64,000 nt of DNA, from the NCBI RefSeq assembly GCF_003234815.2, contig NZ_CP126279.1, positions 186,001 through 250,000 of the forward strand. Reading direction: 5' to 3'. Below are positions 1 through 8,805 of this stretch, piece by piece. Within the stretch, counting starts at the first letter, position 1, and every line of letters starts with the position of its first letter. This stretch comes from Curtobacterium sp. MCBD17_035 (GTDB taxonomy: Bacteria; Actinomycetota; Actinomycetes; Actinomycetales; Microbacteriaceae). Both the position numbers and the translations under genes were made by a program. The notes beneath the pieces were generated by a model. The model saw only the letters and a list, made by a program, of their open reading frames with translations. It was not told the DNA's origin and made no database searches.

Positions 1-281
1 ACGGCGAGGATCTGGTCACGCGGGTCGGTGAACACGGACACCGCGGCGGTCAGGTCGGCGACCCAGGAACGGTGCCGGGCCTCCATGACGGCGACGACCA
101 GCTGGTGCTTCGTCGGGAACTCGCGCCGCAGCGTCTCGAGCGGCAGGCCGGCGTCACGAGCGATCCGCCCCACCGACACCGGCCCGAACCCGCTCCGGTC
201 GAACAGTCGGTCCGCGCTCGACAGGAGCCTCGAGCGGAGCTGCCGTTCGAGGATGGTGGTGTTCAGAGGAGGAGGCGTCAT
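1..281 (-). CDS. TetR-family transcriptional regulator, N-terminal part (runs off the left edge)
   Basis: Reading leftwards from an ATG at 281, the frame stays open to the window edge. It encodes an N-terminal helix-turn-helix of TetR type: a helix with RLFDRSGFGPVSVGRIAR, then a second helix with AGLPLETLRREFPTKHQLV, the usual spacing of a TetR DNA-binding domain. The effector-binding domain lies outside the window. No clear Shine-Dalgarno precedes the ATG; a possible -10 (TACCAT on the minus strand) lies at 308-313. The gene is divergent from the oxidase gene at 540, so the two share the 282-539 gap, but nothing shows that one regulates the other. Confidence 0.75.
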   Translation of the reverse strand, partial: MTPPPLNTTILERQLRSRLLSSADRLFDRSGFGPVSVGRIARDAGLPLETLRREFPTKHQLVVAVMEARHRSWVADLTAAVSVFTDPRDQILA

Positions 282-478
282 GGTGTGGGGTGTGCGGTGC
301 GCCCCCGATGGTAGGGACGAGCGCTGAGCGCGTACCCCGCCTGTCCGTGATGAGCGGAGACCGGCGGCGATCATCCAGGAAACGCTGTTCCTGGCCTCCG
401 ACCGTCACCGCGACCGCGCCGGCCGCGACGTTCCTCCACGTGTGGCGGTCAGGGTGGCGAGCGTCGGAGCGGCTGCAC

Positions 479-515
479 TACCGTGTGCACCACCGCGGGT
501 GAGCGCTCACCCGCG
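479..515 (+). promoter_or_regulatory. Promoter -10 and 22-bp perfect palindromic operator upstream of the alditol-oxidase-like gene
   Basis: A -10 hexamer TACCGT lies at 479-484. A perfect 22-bp palindrome covers 494-515, with core GTGAGCGCTCAC and flanking CGCGG/CCGCG arms. The palindrome falls over the expected transcription start, a repressing position. The same 12-bp core recurs in the araB promoter at 17275-17286 and equals the centre of the symmetric E. coli lac operator. A LacI-family repressor is the likely ligand (inference). The rest of the 282-478 gap shows nothing else I can interpret. Confidence 0.65.
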
Positions 516-539
516 ACGCCCGACCCGCGGAGGAGCGGC

Positions 540-1814
540 ATGAGCACCATCGAGACCACCGGCGCGGACCTCCGCACGAACTGGGCCGGGAACGTCACCT
601 ACCGGGCTCGCGAGGTGGTCAGGCCGACCACCCTCGACGAGCTCCGCACCGCCGTCACGAGCAACCCCCGGGTGACGGCGCTCGGCTCGCGGCACTCCTT
701 CAACCTCGTCGCCGACACCGACGGCGTGCAGATCGCCCTCGGCGCGATGCCCGAGGTCATCGAGATCGACAGCGAGCGGCGGGTCGCCCGTGTCGCCGCC
801 GGACTGACCCACGCGCGGGCTGCCGCCGCCCTCGACGAGGCCGGGTTCGCCCTCGCCAACCTCGCATCGCTGCCACACATCTCCGTCGCGGGCGCCGTGG
901 CGACCGGCACCCACGGATCCGGCGTCCGGAACGCGTCGCTCGCGTCGAGCGTCGTCGGTGTCGAGATCGTGCGTGCGTCCGGCGACGTCGAGGTGCTCGA
1001 TGCCGACCACCCCGACCTCGACGCCCACCGGGTGGGCATCGGCGCACTCGGCGTCGTCACCGCCGTCCACCTGGCGATCGAGCCCCGGTTCGACGTGGCC
1101 CAGCGCATCCACACCGGCCTGCCGTGGGAGGTCGTCGACGCCCGCTTCGAGGACATCATGTCCGCCGGGTACAGCGTCAGCATGTTCACCGGGTACATCC
1201 ACGACGGCATCCGGCAGGTGTGGACGAAGCGCCGTGTCGACCGCGACGACCCCGTCGTGGACCTCGAGGACCTCGGCGCCATGCCCTCGACCTCGCCGCT
1301 GCACCCCGTCCCCGGGTCCGACAACGCCGGCGTGACCGAGCAGGCCGGCGTGCCCGGCCCGTGGCACGAGCGGCTGCCGCACTTCCGATCCTCCTTCACC
1401 CCGAGTGCCGGTGCCGAGATCCAGTGCGAGTACCTGCTGCCCGCGTCGGACGCGGTCCCCGCGATCCAGGCCCTGCGCGGCATCGGCGAGGCCATGGCGC
1501 CCGTGCTCTACGTCTCCGAGATCCGTCGCGTCGCCGCCGACACCGCGTGGCTCGCCCCGAGCAGCGAGCGGGACTCGGTCGCGTTCCACTTCACGTTCCA
1601 CCGCGACCCCGAGGGCGTCGCGGCCGTGTTGCCCCTGATCGACGCGGCGCTCGCCCCGTTCGACGCCCGGCCGCACTGGGGCAAGGTCACCGCGATGCCG
1701 GCCGACCAGCTCCACGCGGTCTACCCGCGCCTCGGGGAGTTCGCGGCGCTCGCCGACCGGGTCGACCCCGAGCGGCGGTTCCGGAACCCGTTCCTGACCG
1801 AGGTGCTCGGCTGA
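540..1814 (+). CDS. FAD-dependent alditol oxidase-like protein (AldO/xylitol oxidase family)
   Basis: A 424-residue flavoprotein of the family that oxidises sugar alcohols (xylitol, sorbitol) with oxygen; relatives oxidise aldonolactones. The N-terminal half is a PCMH-type FAD domain with the covalent-flavin motif GSRHSFN (His52) and LPHISVAGAVATGTHGSG near residue 120. The C-terminal ALO-type domain ends with RPHWGK around residue 380. The length matches Streptomyces AldO (about 418 residues). I chose the ATG at 540 because AGGAG lies just upstream; an earlier in-frame start at 483 would overlap the operator. It is convergent with the LacI gene at 1997. A role in pentitol oxidation is inferred from the operator shared with the arabinose operon. 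Confidence 0.8.
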   Translation: MSTIETTGADLRTNWAGNVTYRAREVVRPTTLDELRTAVTSNPRVTALGSRHSFNLVADTDGVQIALGAMPEVIEIDSERRVARVAAGLTHARAAAALDEAGFALANLASLPHISVAGAVATGTHGSGVRNASLASSVVGVEIVRASGDVEVLDADHPDLDAHRVGIGALGVVTAVHLAIEPRFDVAQRIHTGLPWEVVDARFEDIMSAGYSVSMFTGYIHDGIRQVWTKRRVDRDDPVVDLEDLGAMPSTSPLHPVPGSDNAGVTEQAGVPGPWHERLPHFRSSFTPSAGAEIQCEYLLPASDAVPAIQALRGIGEAMAPVLYVSEIRRVAADTAWLAPSSERDSVAFHFTFHRDPEGVAAVLPLIDAALAPFDARPHWGKVTAMPADQLHAVYPRLGEFAALADRVDPERRFRNPFLTEVLG

Positions 1815-1869
1815 GCGAGGGCACCCGTCGTCCGGCTGCCCGGCTTCCGTGACATCCGACGGTGCCACT

Positions 1870-1969
1870 GTCGTACGACCGCGGGACCGTCGACGCATGC
1901 GTCGGATGCAGCCGCGTCAGGCGACTCGACCGATGTCGAACGACAGCGGGAGCGTCGGGAACAGGCGGC
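1870..1969. repeat. Cluster of short palindromes in the convergent oxidase/LacI gap
   Basis: Between the 3' ends of the oxidase gene and the LacI gene lie three palindromes: GTCGTACGAC at 1870-1879, CGACGCATGCGTCG at 1891-1904 and TGTCGAACGACA at 1934-1945. The last starts a segment of about 36 bp (1934-1969) that resembles 10258-10294. Their position suggests a bidirectional terminator or REP-like element; no T-tract is present. Confidence 0.45.
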
Positions 1970-1996
1970 GTTCTCGAGAACCGGGACGCAGGGCGG

Positions 1997-3025
1997 CTAG
2001 CGGTTCGGCGGCGCTGCGCTCGCCCGCTCCACGAGTGACACGGGGACGAGCCCCCCGTGGTCGGGCGCCGACCGCCCCTCGATCTCGGCGATCAGGGTGG
2101 ACACCGCGCGCCGCCCGACCTCGTCGAACGACTGGTGCACCGTCGTGAGGGGCGGCCAGAACGAGTCGGCCTCGGGCATGTCGTCGAACCCGACCACGCT
2201 CAGGGTCCCGGGAACGGCACGCCCGGCCTCGTGTGACGCGCGGAGGATGCCGAGCGCGGTCTGGTCGTTCGCGGCGAAGACGGCGGTGATCTCCGGCCGG
2301 GCGGCGATCCGCTGCCCGGCGGTGTAGCCGGCGTCGGTCGTCCAGTCGCCCCGGATGACGTCGGGTACGGGACGCCCGGCCCGTTCGAGGGTGGCGCGCC
2401 ACGAGGCCTCCCGGCGCATGGCGGAGTACGACGCGCGGGGTCCGCTGACGTGCCAGACGGTGTCGTGGCCCAGGTCGAGCAGGTACTGCGTGGCGATCCG
2501 GGCGCCCTCGGCCTGGTCGGTGTCGATCGTGGGGTGCTCGGCGGTGGCGGAGGAGTCGACCACGACGACCGGCACGCCGTCGGGCAGCGCGACCTCGGCG
2601 GCGTCGAGCACGTGCGACTCGATGATGATCACGACACCGTCCACGGCCTGTTCGGACAGCCGGGTGAACGCGGACCGGACCCCTGCCTCGGTGCGCCGGG
2701 CCATCGGGAGCAGGGTGATCGTGAAGTCGGCTGCGCCCGCGGCCTCGGCGATGGCCTCGAGCGTCCGCATGTTGCCGAACGACGCCAGGGTGAACAGGAT
2801 CACCCCGATGGTGCGGAACCGCCCCGAGCGGAGGGCCCGGGCGGCACGGTTCGGCCGGTACCCGAGCTCGGCCATCGCACGACGCACGCGCTCCCGGGTG
2901 TCGTCGCTGACGTTGTCGAACCCGCGGGCGACGCGGGACACGGTCTGCATCGAGACCCCGGCGGCCTGCGCGACCGCGGCCAGTGACGGGGCCTTGCGGA
3001 TCTCGGACGGGGTCTCCGTGCTCAT
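1997..3025 (-). CDS. LacI-family transcriptional repressor, probable regulator of the adjacent ABC importer operon
   Basis: A 342-residue LacI/GalR protein. The N-terminal helix-turn-helix (residues about 13-60) contains SLAAVAQAAGVSMQTVSRVARG and the hinge segment LGYRPNRAARAL. A periplasmic-binding-protein-like sugar domain follows from about residue 70, with IGVILF, VFAANDQTALGILRA and VVGFDDMPEADSFWPPLTTV. The ATG at 3025 follows AGGAGGGG. The gene is divergent from the permease gene at 3209, and the 183-bp gap holds two related palindromes with a TTGACG(T)CAA core. Local repression of the importer and beta-galactosidase operon is the natural inference; the ligand is probably a galactoside or arabinoside. 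Confidence 0.88.
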   Translation of the reverse strand: MSTETPSEIRKAPSLAAVAQAAGVSMQTVSRVARGFDNVSDDTRERVRRAMAELGYRPNRAARALRSGRFRTIGVILFTLASFGNMRTLEAIAEAAGAADFTITLLPMARRTEAGVRSAFTRLSEQAVDGVVIIIESHVLDAAEVALPDGVPVVVVDSSATAEHPTIDTDQAEGARIATQYLLDLGHDTVWHVSGPRASYSAMRREASWRATLERAGRPVPDVIRGDWTTDAGYTAGQRIAARPEITAVFAANDQTALGILRASHEAGRAVPGTLSVVGFDDMPEADSFWPPLTTVHQSFDEVGRRAVSTLIAEIEGRSAPDHGGLVPVSLVERASAAPPNR

Positions 3026-3123
3026 CGGGGTCCCCTCCTGGCCCGCCGCGATCGGCCGGGTCCACCTCGTTCGGCCGCATCATCGCACGAACCGGGCCTC
3101 TGGTCACGATTCTGCGTCGGCGC

Positions 3124-3177
3124 TTGCATGTTGACGTTGCCATGCTACGGTGAACCGCGCGATGTTGACGTCAACAT
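3124..3177 (+). promoter_or_regulatory. Promoter and tandem LacI-type operators of the sugar ABC operon
   Basis: A -35 TTGCAT (3124-3129) and -10 TACGGT (3146-3151) are 16 bp apart. A perfect palindrome ATGTTGACGTCAACAT at 3162-3177 lies over or just past the expected start site. A degenerate copy ATGTTGACGTTGCCAT at 3128-3143 covers the -35 side. Such a pair would let one repressor control both this operon and its own divergent gene at 3025. Confidence 0.7.
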
Positions 3178-3208
3178 ACGCGGAGCACCGTCTGGACGAA
3201 GGAGTCGT

Positions 3209-4156
3209 ATGACCGCGATCACCGCGCGCCGGGGAACGTCACCCGGCGGCCGGAACGGCACCCGTGGCGGCGCCCGGGGCAAGGGCCGAGCCCGCCAACG
3301 CTGGACCGGCTGGCTGTTCGTCGCGCCGTTCATGATCGTGCTCGTCGCGATGCTCATCGTGCCGATCGGCTACGCCCTCTGGCTCAGCCTGTTCCGCGAC
3401 CAGCTCATCGGCGGCAACCAGTTCGTCTGGTTCGCCAACTACCTGCAGCTGTTCCAGGACGCCAAGTTCTGGGCCGGGTTCCTGCGCGTCGTCCTGTTCC
3501 TCGTGGTCCAGGTGCCGGTCATGCTCGTCCTCGCACTCGTCGCCGCACTCGCACTCGACAGCGGTCGCCTCTACGGCTCGGCGTTCTTCCGCATCGGGGT
3601 GTTCCTGCCCTACGCGGTGCCGGGTGTCGTCGCCGCGCTCATCTGGGGCTTCATCTACGGCAACCAGTTCGGCCTGACCGGCGCCGCGAACAAGGCCCTG
3701 GGCATCGACCTGTTCGAACCCTTCAGCCCGCACTGGGTCCTCGCATCCATCGGCAACGTCGTCACGTGGGAGTTCCTCGGCTACAACATGCTGATCTTCT
3801 ACTCCGCGCTCCGGGTGGTGCCGACCGAGCTGTACGAGGCGGCCGAGATCGACGGCGCCGGGCCGCTCCGCACGATCATGTCGATCAAGATCCCGGCGCT
3901 GCGCGGCTCGATCGTCATCGCCACGATCTTCTCGATCATCGGCAGCTTCCAGCTCTTCAACGAGCCGAACCTGCTCAAGACGCTCGCCCCGAACGTCATC
4001 GGCAGCGCATTCACCCCGAACATGTACGCCTACTCGCTGTCCTTCAGCGGTCAGCAGTTCAACTACTCCGCCACCGTCGCGATCGTCATGGGTGTAATCA
4101 CCGCCGTGATCGCCTACGTCGTCCAGGTGCGCGGCACGCGAGCGGAGAACCGATGA
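3209..4156 (+). CDS. Carbohydrate ABC transporter permease, MalF/UgpA type
   Basis: A 315-residue inner-membrane permease of the CUT1 sugar importer family. A basic cytoplasmic N-terminus (about 35 residues) precedes six predicted membrane segments. The EAA loop that docks the ATPase is ELYEAAEIDGAG near residue 207. The start is the ATG at 3209, preceded by GAAGGAG (3198-3204); an upstream in-frame ATG at 3128 lies inside the operator region and is rejected. It overlaps the next permease by four bases (ATGA), so translation is probably coupled. With 4153-5118 it should form the channel heterodimer. Confidence 0.9.
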   Translation: MTAITARRGTSPGGRNGTRGGARGKGRARQRWTGWLFVAPFMIVLVAMLIVPIGYALWLSLFRDQLIGGNQFVWFANYLQLFQDAKFWAGFLRVVLFLVVQVPVMLVLALVAALALDSGRLYGSAFFRIGVFLPYAVPGVVAALIWGFIYGNQFGLTGAANKALGIDLFEPFSPHWVLASIGNVVTWEFLGYNMLIFYSALRVVPTELYEAAEIDGAGPLRTIMSIKIPALRGSIVIATIFSIIGSFQLFNEPNLLKTLAPNVIGSAFTPNMYAYSLSFSGQQFNYSATVAIVMGVITAVIAYVVQVRGTRAENR

Positions 4157-5118
4157 GCGCCGTCCAGACCCCACCGCCCGTCACCATCGCGACCGAGGGC
4201 ACACGCGGCCGCGACCCGCGTGCCCGCGCTCCCCGGGCCTCCCGTCCGGGTCGCCGGATCGGCGCCGGCTCGCCCAGGCCGCGCCGGAGCGGGCTGCTCA
4301 CCGCCGTCATGGTGGTGTTCACCGTCTACTCGTTCGCGCCGCTCGCCTACCTGGTGATCAACAGCACGAAGACGCAGTCGTCGCTCCTGTCGACGTTCGG
4401 CCTCTGGTTCGGCGGACACTTCAACCTGATCCAGAACCTGCACGACACGCTGACCTACAACGGCGGGATCTTCCTGCAGTGGTTCGGCAACACCCTGCTC
4501 TACGTCGTCGTCGGTGCCGGCGGGGCGACGCTCCTCGCCACGGTCGCGGGCTACGGCATGGCGAAGTACGCGTTCCCCGGCCGCCGGGCCGTGTTCGCCA
4601 TCGTGCTCGGCGCGGTCGCGATCCCGGGCACGGCGCTGGCCGTCCCGACGTTCCTGCTGTTCTCGCAGGTCGGCCTGACGAACACGCCGTGGGCGATCAT
4701 CCTGCCGTCGCTCATCAGTCCGTTCGGGCTCTACCTGATCTGGACGTACGCGATCGACGCCATCCCGATGGAGCTCATCGAAGCCGCCCGCATGGACGGT
4801 GCCGGCGAGTTCCGGATCTTCTTCACGATCGGGCTCCGACTGCTCATGCCCGGCGTCGTCACGGTGCTGCTGTTCGCGGTCGTGGCCACGTGGAACAACT
4901 ACTTCCTCCCGCTGATCATGCTGAGCGACCCCCGCTGGTACCCGCTCACGGTCGGCCTGAACCAGTGGAACGCGCAGGCCACCGGCGCCGCCGCCCAGCC
5001 GATCTACAACCTCGTCGTCACGGGTTCGCTGCTCACGATCATCCCGATCGTCGCCGCGTTCCTCTTCCTCCAGCGCTTCTGGCAGTCCGGCCTCGCGGCC
5101 GGGTCCGTCAAGGCGTGA
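4153..5118 (+). CDS. Carbohydrate ABC transporter permease, MalG/UgpE type
   Basis: A 321-residue partner permease of the same CUT1 importer. A long Arg/Pro-rich cytoplasmic N-terminus (about 50 residues) is followed by six predicted membrane helices and the EAA loop ELIEAARMDGAG near residue 206. The ATG at 4153 overlaps the stop of the first permease. No ATP-binding subunit is encoded in this operon. As in many actinobacterial sugar importers, a shared MsmK-type ATPase encoded elsewhere probably energises it (inference). A weak GC hairpin (5125-5150) lies between this gene and the binding-protein gene. Confidence 0.9.
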   Translation: MSAVQTPPPVTIATEGTRGRDPRARAPRASRPGRRIGAGSPRPRRSGLLTAVMVVFTVYSFAPLAYLVINSTKTQSSLLSTFGLWFGGHFNLIQNLHDTLTYNGGIFLQWFGNTLLYVVVGAGGATLLATVAGYGMAKYAFPGRRAVFAIVLGAVAIPGTALAVPTFLLFSQVGLTNTPWAIILPSLISPFGLYLIWTYAIDAIPMELIEAARMDGAGEFRIFFTIGLRLLMPGVVTVLLFAVVATWNNYFLPLIMLSDPRWYPLTVGLNQWNAQATGAAAQPIYNLVVTGSLLTIIPIVAAFLFLQRFWQSGLAAGSVKA

Positions 5119-5204
5119 CTCCCCGCCCCGTCGGCCGGGAGGCCCGGGGCAGCACCCAGCACCACCGCACCCCTGCGATCCACAACGAAGTGAAAGGCAT
5201 CACC

Positions 5205-6542
5205 ATGCACAAGCGTCTCCGGCGCGGCCTCGCCGCCGTCGCCATCGGCGTCTCCGCCGCGGTCGCCCTCGTCGGCTGCGCGAGCGGCAGCTCGTCGGCC
5301 TCGGGCGGCAGCGCGAGCGACGTCTCCGCCGCGCTGAAGAAGGGCGGCACGATCACGTACTGGTCGTGGACCCCGTCCGCCAAGGCCCAGGTCGCCGCGT
5401 TCGAGAAGGCGTACCCGAAGGTGCACGTCAAGCTCGTCAACGCCGGCACCGGCACCGACGAGTACACGAAGCTCCAGAACACGATCAAGGCCGGCTCGGG
5501 CGCGCCCGACGTCGCGCAGGTCGAGTACTTCGCCGTCCCGCAGTTCGCGCTGTCGAACTCCCTGGCCGACCTCACCTCGTACGGGTTCGGCTCGCTCAAG
5601 GGCAAGTACTCCGCGAGCACGTGGGACTCGGTCGCCATGAACGGCAAGATCTACGGTCTGCCGCAGGACTCCGGCCCGATGGCGCTGTTCTACAACAAGC
5701 GCATCTTCGACCAGTACGGCCTCGCCGTCCCGAAGACGTGGAGCGAGTACGTCGCCGACGCCAAGAAGCTGCACGCGGCGAACCCCAGCGAGTACATCAC
5801 CGCGGACAACGGCGACCCCGGATTCGCGACCAGCATGATCTGGCAGGCCGGCGGCACCCCGTTCACGACGAACGGCACGAAGGTGTCGATCGACCTGCAG
5901 GACGCGGGGAGCAAGAAGTGGACGTCGACCTGGAACCCGCTCGTCCAGGGCAAGCTCCTCTCGACCACCCCGGCCTGGAGCGACGACTGGTTCAAGCAGC
6001 TCGGCAACGGCCAGATCGCCTCGCTCATCACCGGCGCCTGGATGCCCGGCAACCTCGAGGCGAGCGCCCCGGCCGGCAGCGGTGACTGGCGCGTCGCCCC
6101 GATGCCCACCTACGACGGCAGCAAGGCCGTCACCGCGAACAACGGGGGCAGCTCGCAGGTCGTCATGAAGCAGTCGAAGAACCCGGCGCTCGCGGCGGGC
6201 TTCCTCAAGTGGCTCAACTCGTCGAGCGCGAGCACGAAGATCTTCGCCAAGTCCGGCGGGTTCCCGTCGACCACCGCCGACCTCGAGTCGTCGTCGTTCC
6301 TCAACGACAACCCGTCGTACTTCGGTGGCCAGAAGATCAACGAGGTCCTCGTCGACGCGTCGAAGAACGTCAAGTCCGGCTTCACCTACCTGCCCTACGA
6401 GGTCTACGCGAACAGCGTCTTCGCGGACACGGTCGGCCAGTCCTACCAGAACAACACGTCGCTCGACAGCGGCCTGCAGTCCTGGCAGAGCCAGCTCGTC
6501 AAGTACGGCAAGCAGCAGGGCTTCACGGTCTCGTCCAAGTGA
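5205..6542 (+). CDS. Sugar ABC transporter substrate-binding lipoprotein
   Basis: A 445-residue extracellular solute-binding protein (family 1, MalE-like). A lipoprotein signal peptide with lipobox LVGC places the lipidated cysteine at residue 25, so the protein should be anchored on the outer face of the membrane. The mature part begins with a Ser/Gly/Ala linker and continues with typical binding-protein blocks such as TITYWSWTPSAKAQVAAFEKAYP, here starting near residue 48. The ATG at 5205 follows GAAGTGAAAGG. It is the third gene of the importer operon. A strong hairpin 6 bp after its stop separates it from the beta-galactosidase gene. Confidence 0.9.
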   Translation: MHKRLRRGLAAVAIGVSAAVALVGCASGSSSASGGSASDVSAALKKGGTITYWSWTPSAKAQVAAFEKAYPKVHVKLVNAGTGTDEYTKLQNTIKAGSGAPDVAQVEYFAVPQFALSNSLADLTSYGFGSLKGKYSASTWDSVAMNGKIYGLPQDSGPMALFYNKRIFDQYGLAVPKTWSEYVADAKKLHAANPSEYITADNGDPGFATSMIWQAGGTPFTTNGTKVSIDLQDAGSKKWTSTWNPLVQGKLLSTTPAWSDDWFKQLGNGQIASLITGAWMPGNLEASAPAGSGDWRVAPMPTYDGSKAVTANNGGSSQVVMKQSKNPALAAGFLKWLNSSSASTKIFAKSGGFPSTTADLESSSFLNDNPSYFGGQKINEVLVDASKNVKSGFTYLPYEVYANSVFADTVGQSYQNNTSLDSGLQSWQSQLVKYGKQQGFTVSSK

Positions 6543-6547
6543 CCGAA

Positions 6548-6578
6548 CGGTGCCCGGGCGCGCGTCGCCCGGGCACCG
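6548..6578 (+). terminator. Hairpin between the binding-protein and beta-galactosidase genes (partial terminator)
   Basis: Perfect 13-bp arms, CGGTGCCCGGGCG at 6548-6560 and its complement at 6566-6578, enclose a 5-nt loop. No T-run follows and the next gene starts 30 bp later on the same strand. It could lower read-through and so make the transporter transcript more abundant than the enzyme transcript. Confidence 0.7.
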
Positions 6579-6607
6579 TCCCCTCCCATCCGAAGAAAGG
6601 CACGCTC

Positions 6608-8620
6608 ATGCGTTTCGCCATCGGCCCCGACGACTTCCTGCTCGACGGCGAACCCCACCGCGTGCTCTCCGGAGCGCTCCACTACTTCCGCGTCCACCCC
6701 GACCAGTGGGCGGACCGGATCCACAAGGCCCGGCTCATGGGCCTCAACACCATCGAGACGTACGTCGCCTGGAACGCCCACGCGCCGTCGCCCGACACCT
6801 TCGACCTGACCGGCGGGCTCGACCTCGGCCGGTTCCTCGACCTCGTCGCGGCCGAGGGCATGCACGCGATCGTCCGCCCCGGCCCGTACATCTGCGCCGA
6901 GTGGGCGAACGGCGGACTGCCGTCCTGGCTGTTCGCCGACGCGAACGTCGGCGTGCGCCGGAACGAGCCCCGGTTCCTCGCCGCCGTGCAGGCGTACCTC
7001 GAGCGCCTCGCCCCCGTGCTCGTGCCCCGGCAGATCGACGCCGGCGGCCCGATCGTGCTCGTGCAGGTCGAGAACGAGTACGGCGCCTACGGCTCGGACC
7101 CCGCCTACCTCCGTGCGCTGCTCGCCATGCACCGCGACATCGGGCTCACCGTTCCGTTCACGAGCGTCGACCAGCCGATGGGCACGATGCTCGAGGACGG
7201 CACGATCCCGGGTCTCCACGCCACCGGCTCGTTCGGGTCCCGCGCGTCCGAACGACTCGCGGCCCTCCGAGGTGTGCAGCCGACCGGCCCGCTCATGTGC
7301 TCGGAGTTCTGGGACGGCTGGTTCGACAGCTGGGGCGAACACCACCACACGACCTCGGCGACCGACTCCGCCCGGGAACTCGACGCACTCCTCGCCGCCG
7401 GGGCGTCCGTCAACGTCTACATGTTCCACGGCGGCACGAACTACGGCTTGACGAACGGTGCGAACGACAAGGGCGTCTACCGACCGATCGCGACGAGCTA
7501 CGACTACGACGCACCGCTCGACGAGGCCGGGCTGCCCACCCCGAAGTTCCACGCGTTCCGATCGGTCATCGAGCGGTACGCGCCCGTGCCGGACCTGCCG
7601 CCGGAGTTCGCTCCGGACGCACCCGCCCCGGCCCCGGTGCCCGACGTCGCACTCCGGTTCGACCGTGCCCTGTCGCTCTGGAGCACCGTCGACGACATCG
7701 CCACGTGGACGCACCACGACGACGTCCCGACCGTCGACGCACTCGGGAGCGGCGCCGGCTTCGTGCTCTACCGCACCGAGGTCGACCTGCCCGCGGGCGG
7801 CGTCCTCACCGTCGAGGAGGTCCGCGACCGTGCCCAGGTGTTCCTCGACGGGCGACCGGTGGGCGTCCTCGAGCGCGAGCACCACGACCACGCGCTCGTC
7901 CTGCCGCCGGTGGGCCGCGCCGTGCTCGACGTCCTGGTCGAGGACCAGGGACGCGTCGACTACGGCGTCCGCATCGGGGAGCCCAAGGGCCTGGTCGGCC
8001 CGGTCACCGTCGACGGCGTCCCGCTGGCCCGGTGGTCCGTCACGCCGCTCGACCTGGTCGCGGCCGTCGCCGGTTCCGCGGACGGCCGGGAGGCCCGGCA
8101 CGCGTCCGTCCCGCAGCCCGCGTCCGCCGTCCCCGCCGCCGTCGCATCGCTCGGCCAGCACCCGTCGGACGGCGCCGCGAAGCCTGCCGCCGTGTCCCCG
8201 GCTGCGGAGCCCGCCGCCGCGGTGTCCCCTGCCGCGGACGGCCCGCTCGGCGAGCACCTGACGGAAGGGGCCGTGCTGACGGCGCCGGCCCCGGCCCTCC
8301 CGGTCGTCGCCGCGCTCCGCGACATCCGGCCCGACCCGGCCCCGACGCTCGCGGGGCCGACGTTCGCGCTCGCGACCGTCGAGCTCGACGCCGTGCGGGA
8401 CCTGCACCTGGCGCTCGACGGGTTCGGCAAGGGCGTCGCCTGGGTGAACGGGTTCTGCCTCGGGCGGTACTGGTCGCGTGGCCCCCAGCGGACGCTGTAC
8501 GTGCCGGCGCCCGTCGTCCGCGCGGGCCGCAACGAGGTCGTCGTGTTCGAGCTCGGTGCCGCCGCCCGCCGCGATGCGGTGTTCCGGGGCTCCGCGGACC
8601 TCGGGCACACGGAGGCCTGA
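6608..8620 (+). CDS. Beta-galactosidase, glycoside hydrolase family 35
   Basis: A 670-residue GH35 enzyme that releases terminal beta-galactose. The catalytic barrel starts at the N-terminus with LSGALHYFRVHPDQW and RPGPYICAEWANGGLP. The acid/base is in QVENEYGAYG (Glu157) and the nucleophile in CSEFWDGWFDSWG (Glu233). C-terminal beta domains follow and end with a jelly roll containing GVAWVNGFCLGRYWSRGPQ. No signal peptide is present, so it should act in the cytoplasm on imported oligosaccharides. An Ala/Pro-rich insertion (8070-8290) interrupts the C-terminal part. The ATG at 6608 follows GAAGAAAGG. It is last in the importer operon. Confidence 0.9.
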   Translation: MRFAIGPDDFLLDGEPHRVLSGALHYFRVHPDQWADRIHKARLMGLNTIETYVAWNAHAPSPDTFDLTGGLDLGRFLDLVAAEGMHAIVRPGPYICAEWANGGLPSWLFADANVGVRRNEPRFLAAVQAYLERLAPVLVPRQIDAGGPIVLVQVENEYGAYGSDPAYLRALLAMHRDIGLTVPFTSVDQPMGTMLEDGTIPGLHATGSFGSRASERLAALRGVQPTGPLMCSEFWDGWFDSWGEHHHTTSATDSARELDALLAAGASVNVYMFHGGTNYGLTNGANDKGVYRPIATSYDYDAPLDEAGLPTPKFHAFRSVIERYAPVPDLPPEFAPDAPAPAPVPDVALRFDRALSLWSTVDDIATWTHHDDVPTVDALGSGAGFVLYRTEVDLPAGGVLTVEEVRDRAQVFLDGRPVGVLEREHHDHALVLPPVGRAVLDVLVEDQGRVDYGVRIGEPKGLVGPVTVDGVPLARWSVTPLDLVAAVAGSADGREARHASVPQPASAVPAAVASLGQHPSDGAAKPAAVSPAAEPAAAVSPAADGPLGEHLTEGAVLTAPAPALPVVAALRDIRPDPAPTLAGPTFALATVELDAVRDLHLALDGFGKGVAWVNGFCLGRYWSRGPQRTLYVPAPVVRAGRNEVVVFELGAAARRDAVFRGSADLGHTEA

Positions 8621-8805
8621 TCCCCGAACCGGCTGGTCTACTCCGTCACGGATGACCACATCGTCGTGTTGCAGGCGCGCGACCACTCCTGAGGTGACCG
8701 AGCCGGAGCGGTCGGTGTCGTGCTGATGGCACACGGCGTCCGGATCGCCGAGGCGCGACCGCTCCCATGACGCCTGTGAGGGCAGGGTCGCTGCCACCGC
8801 ACGAG

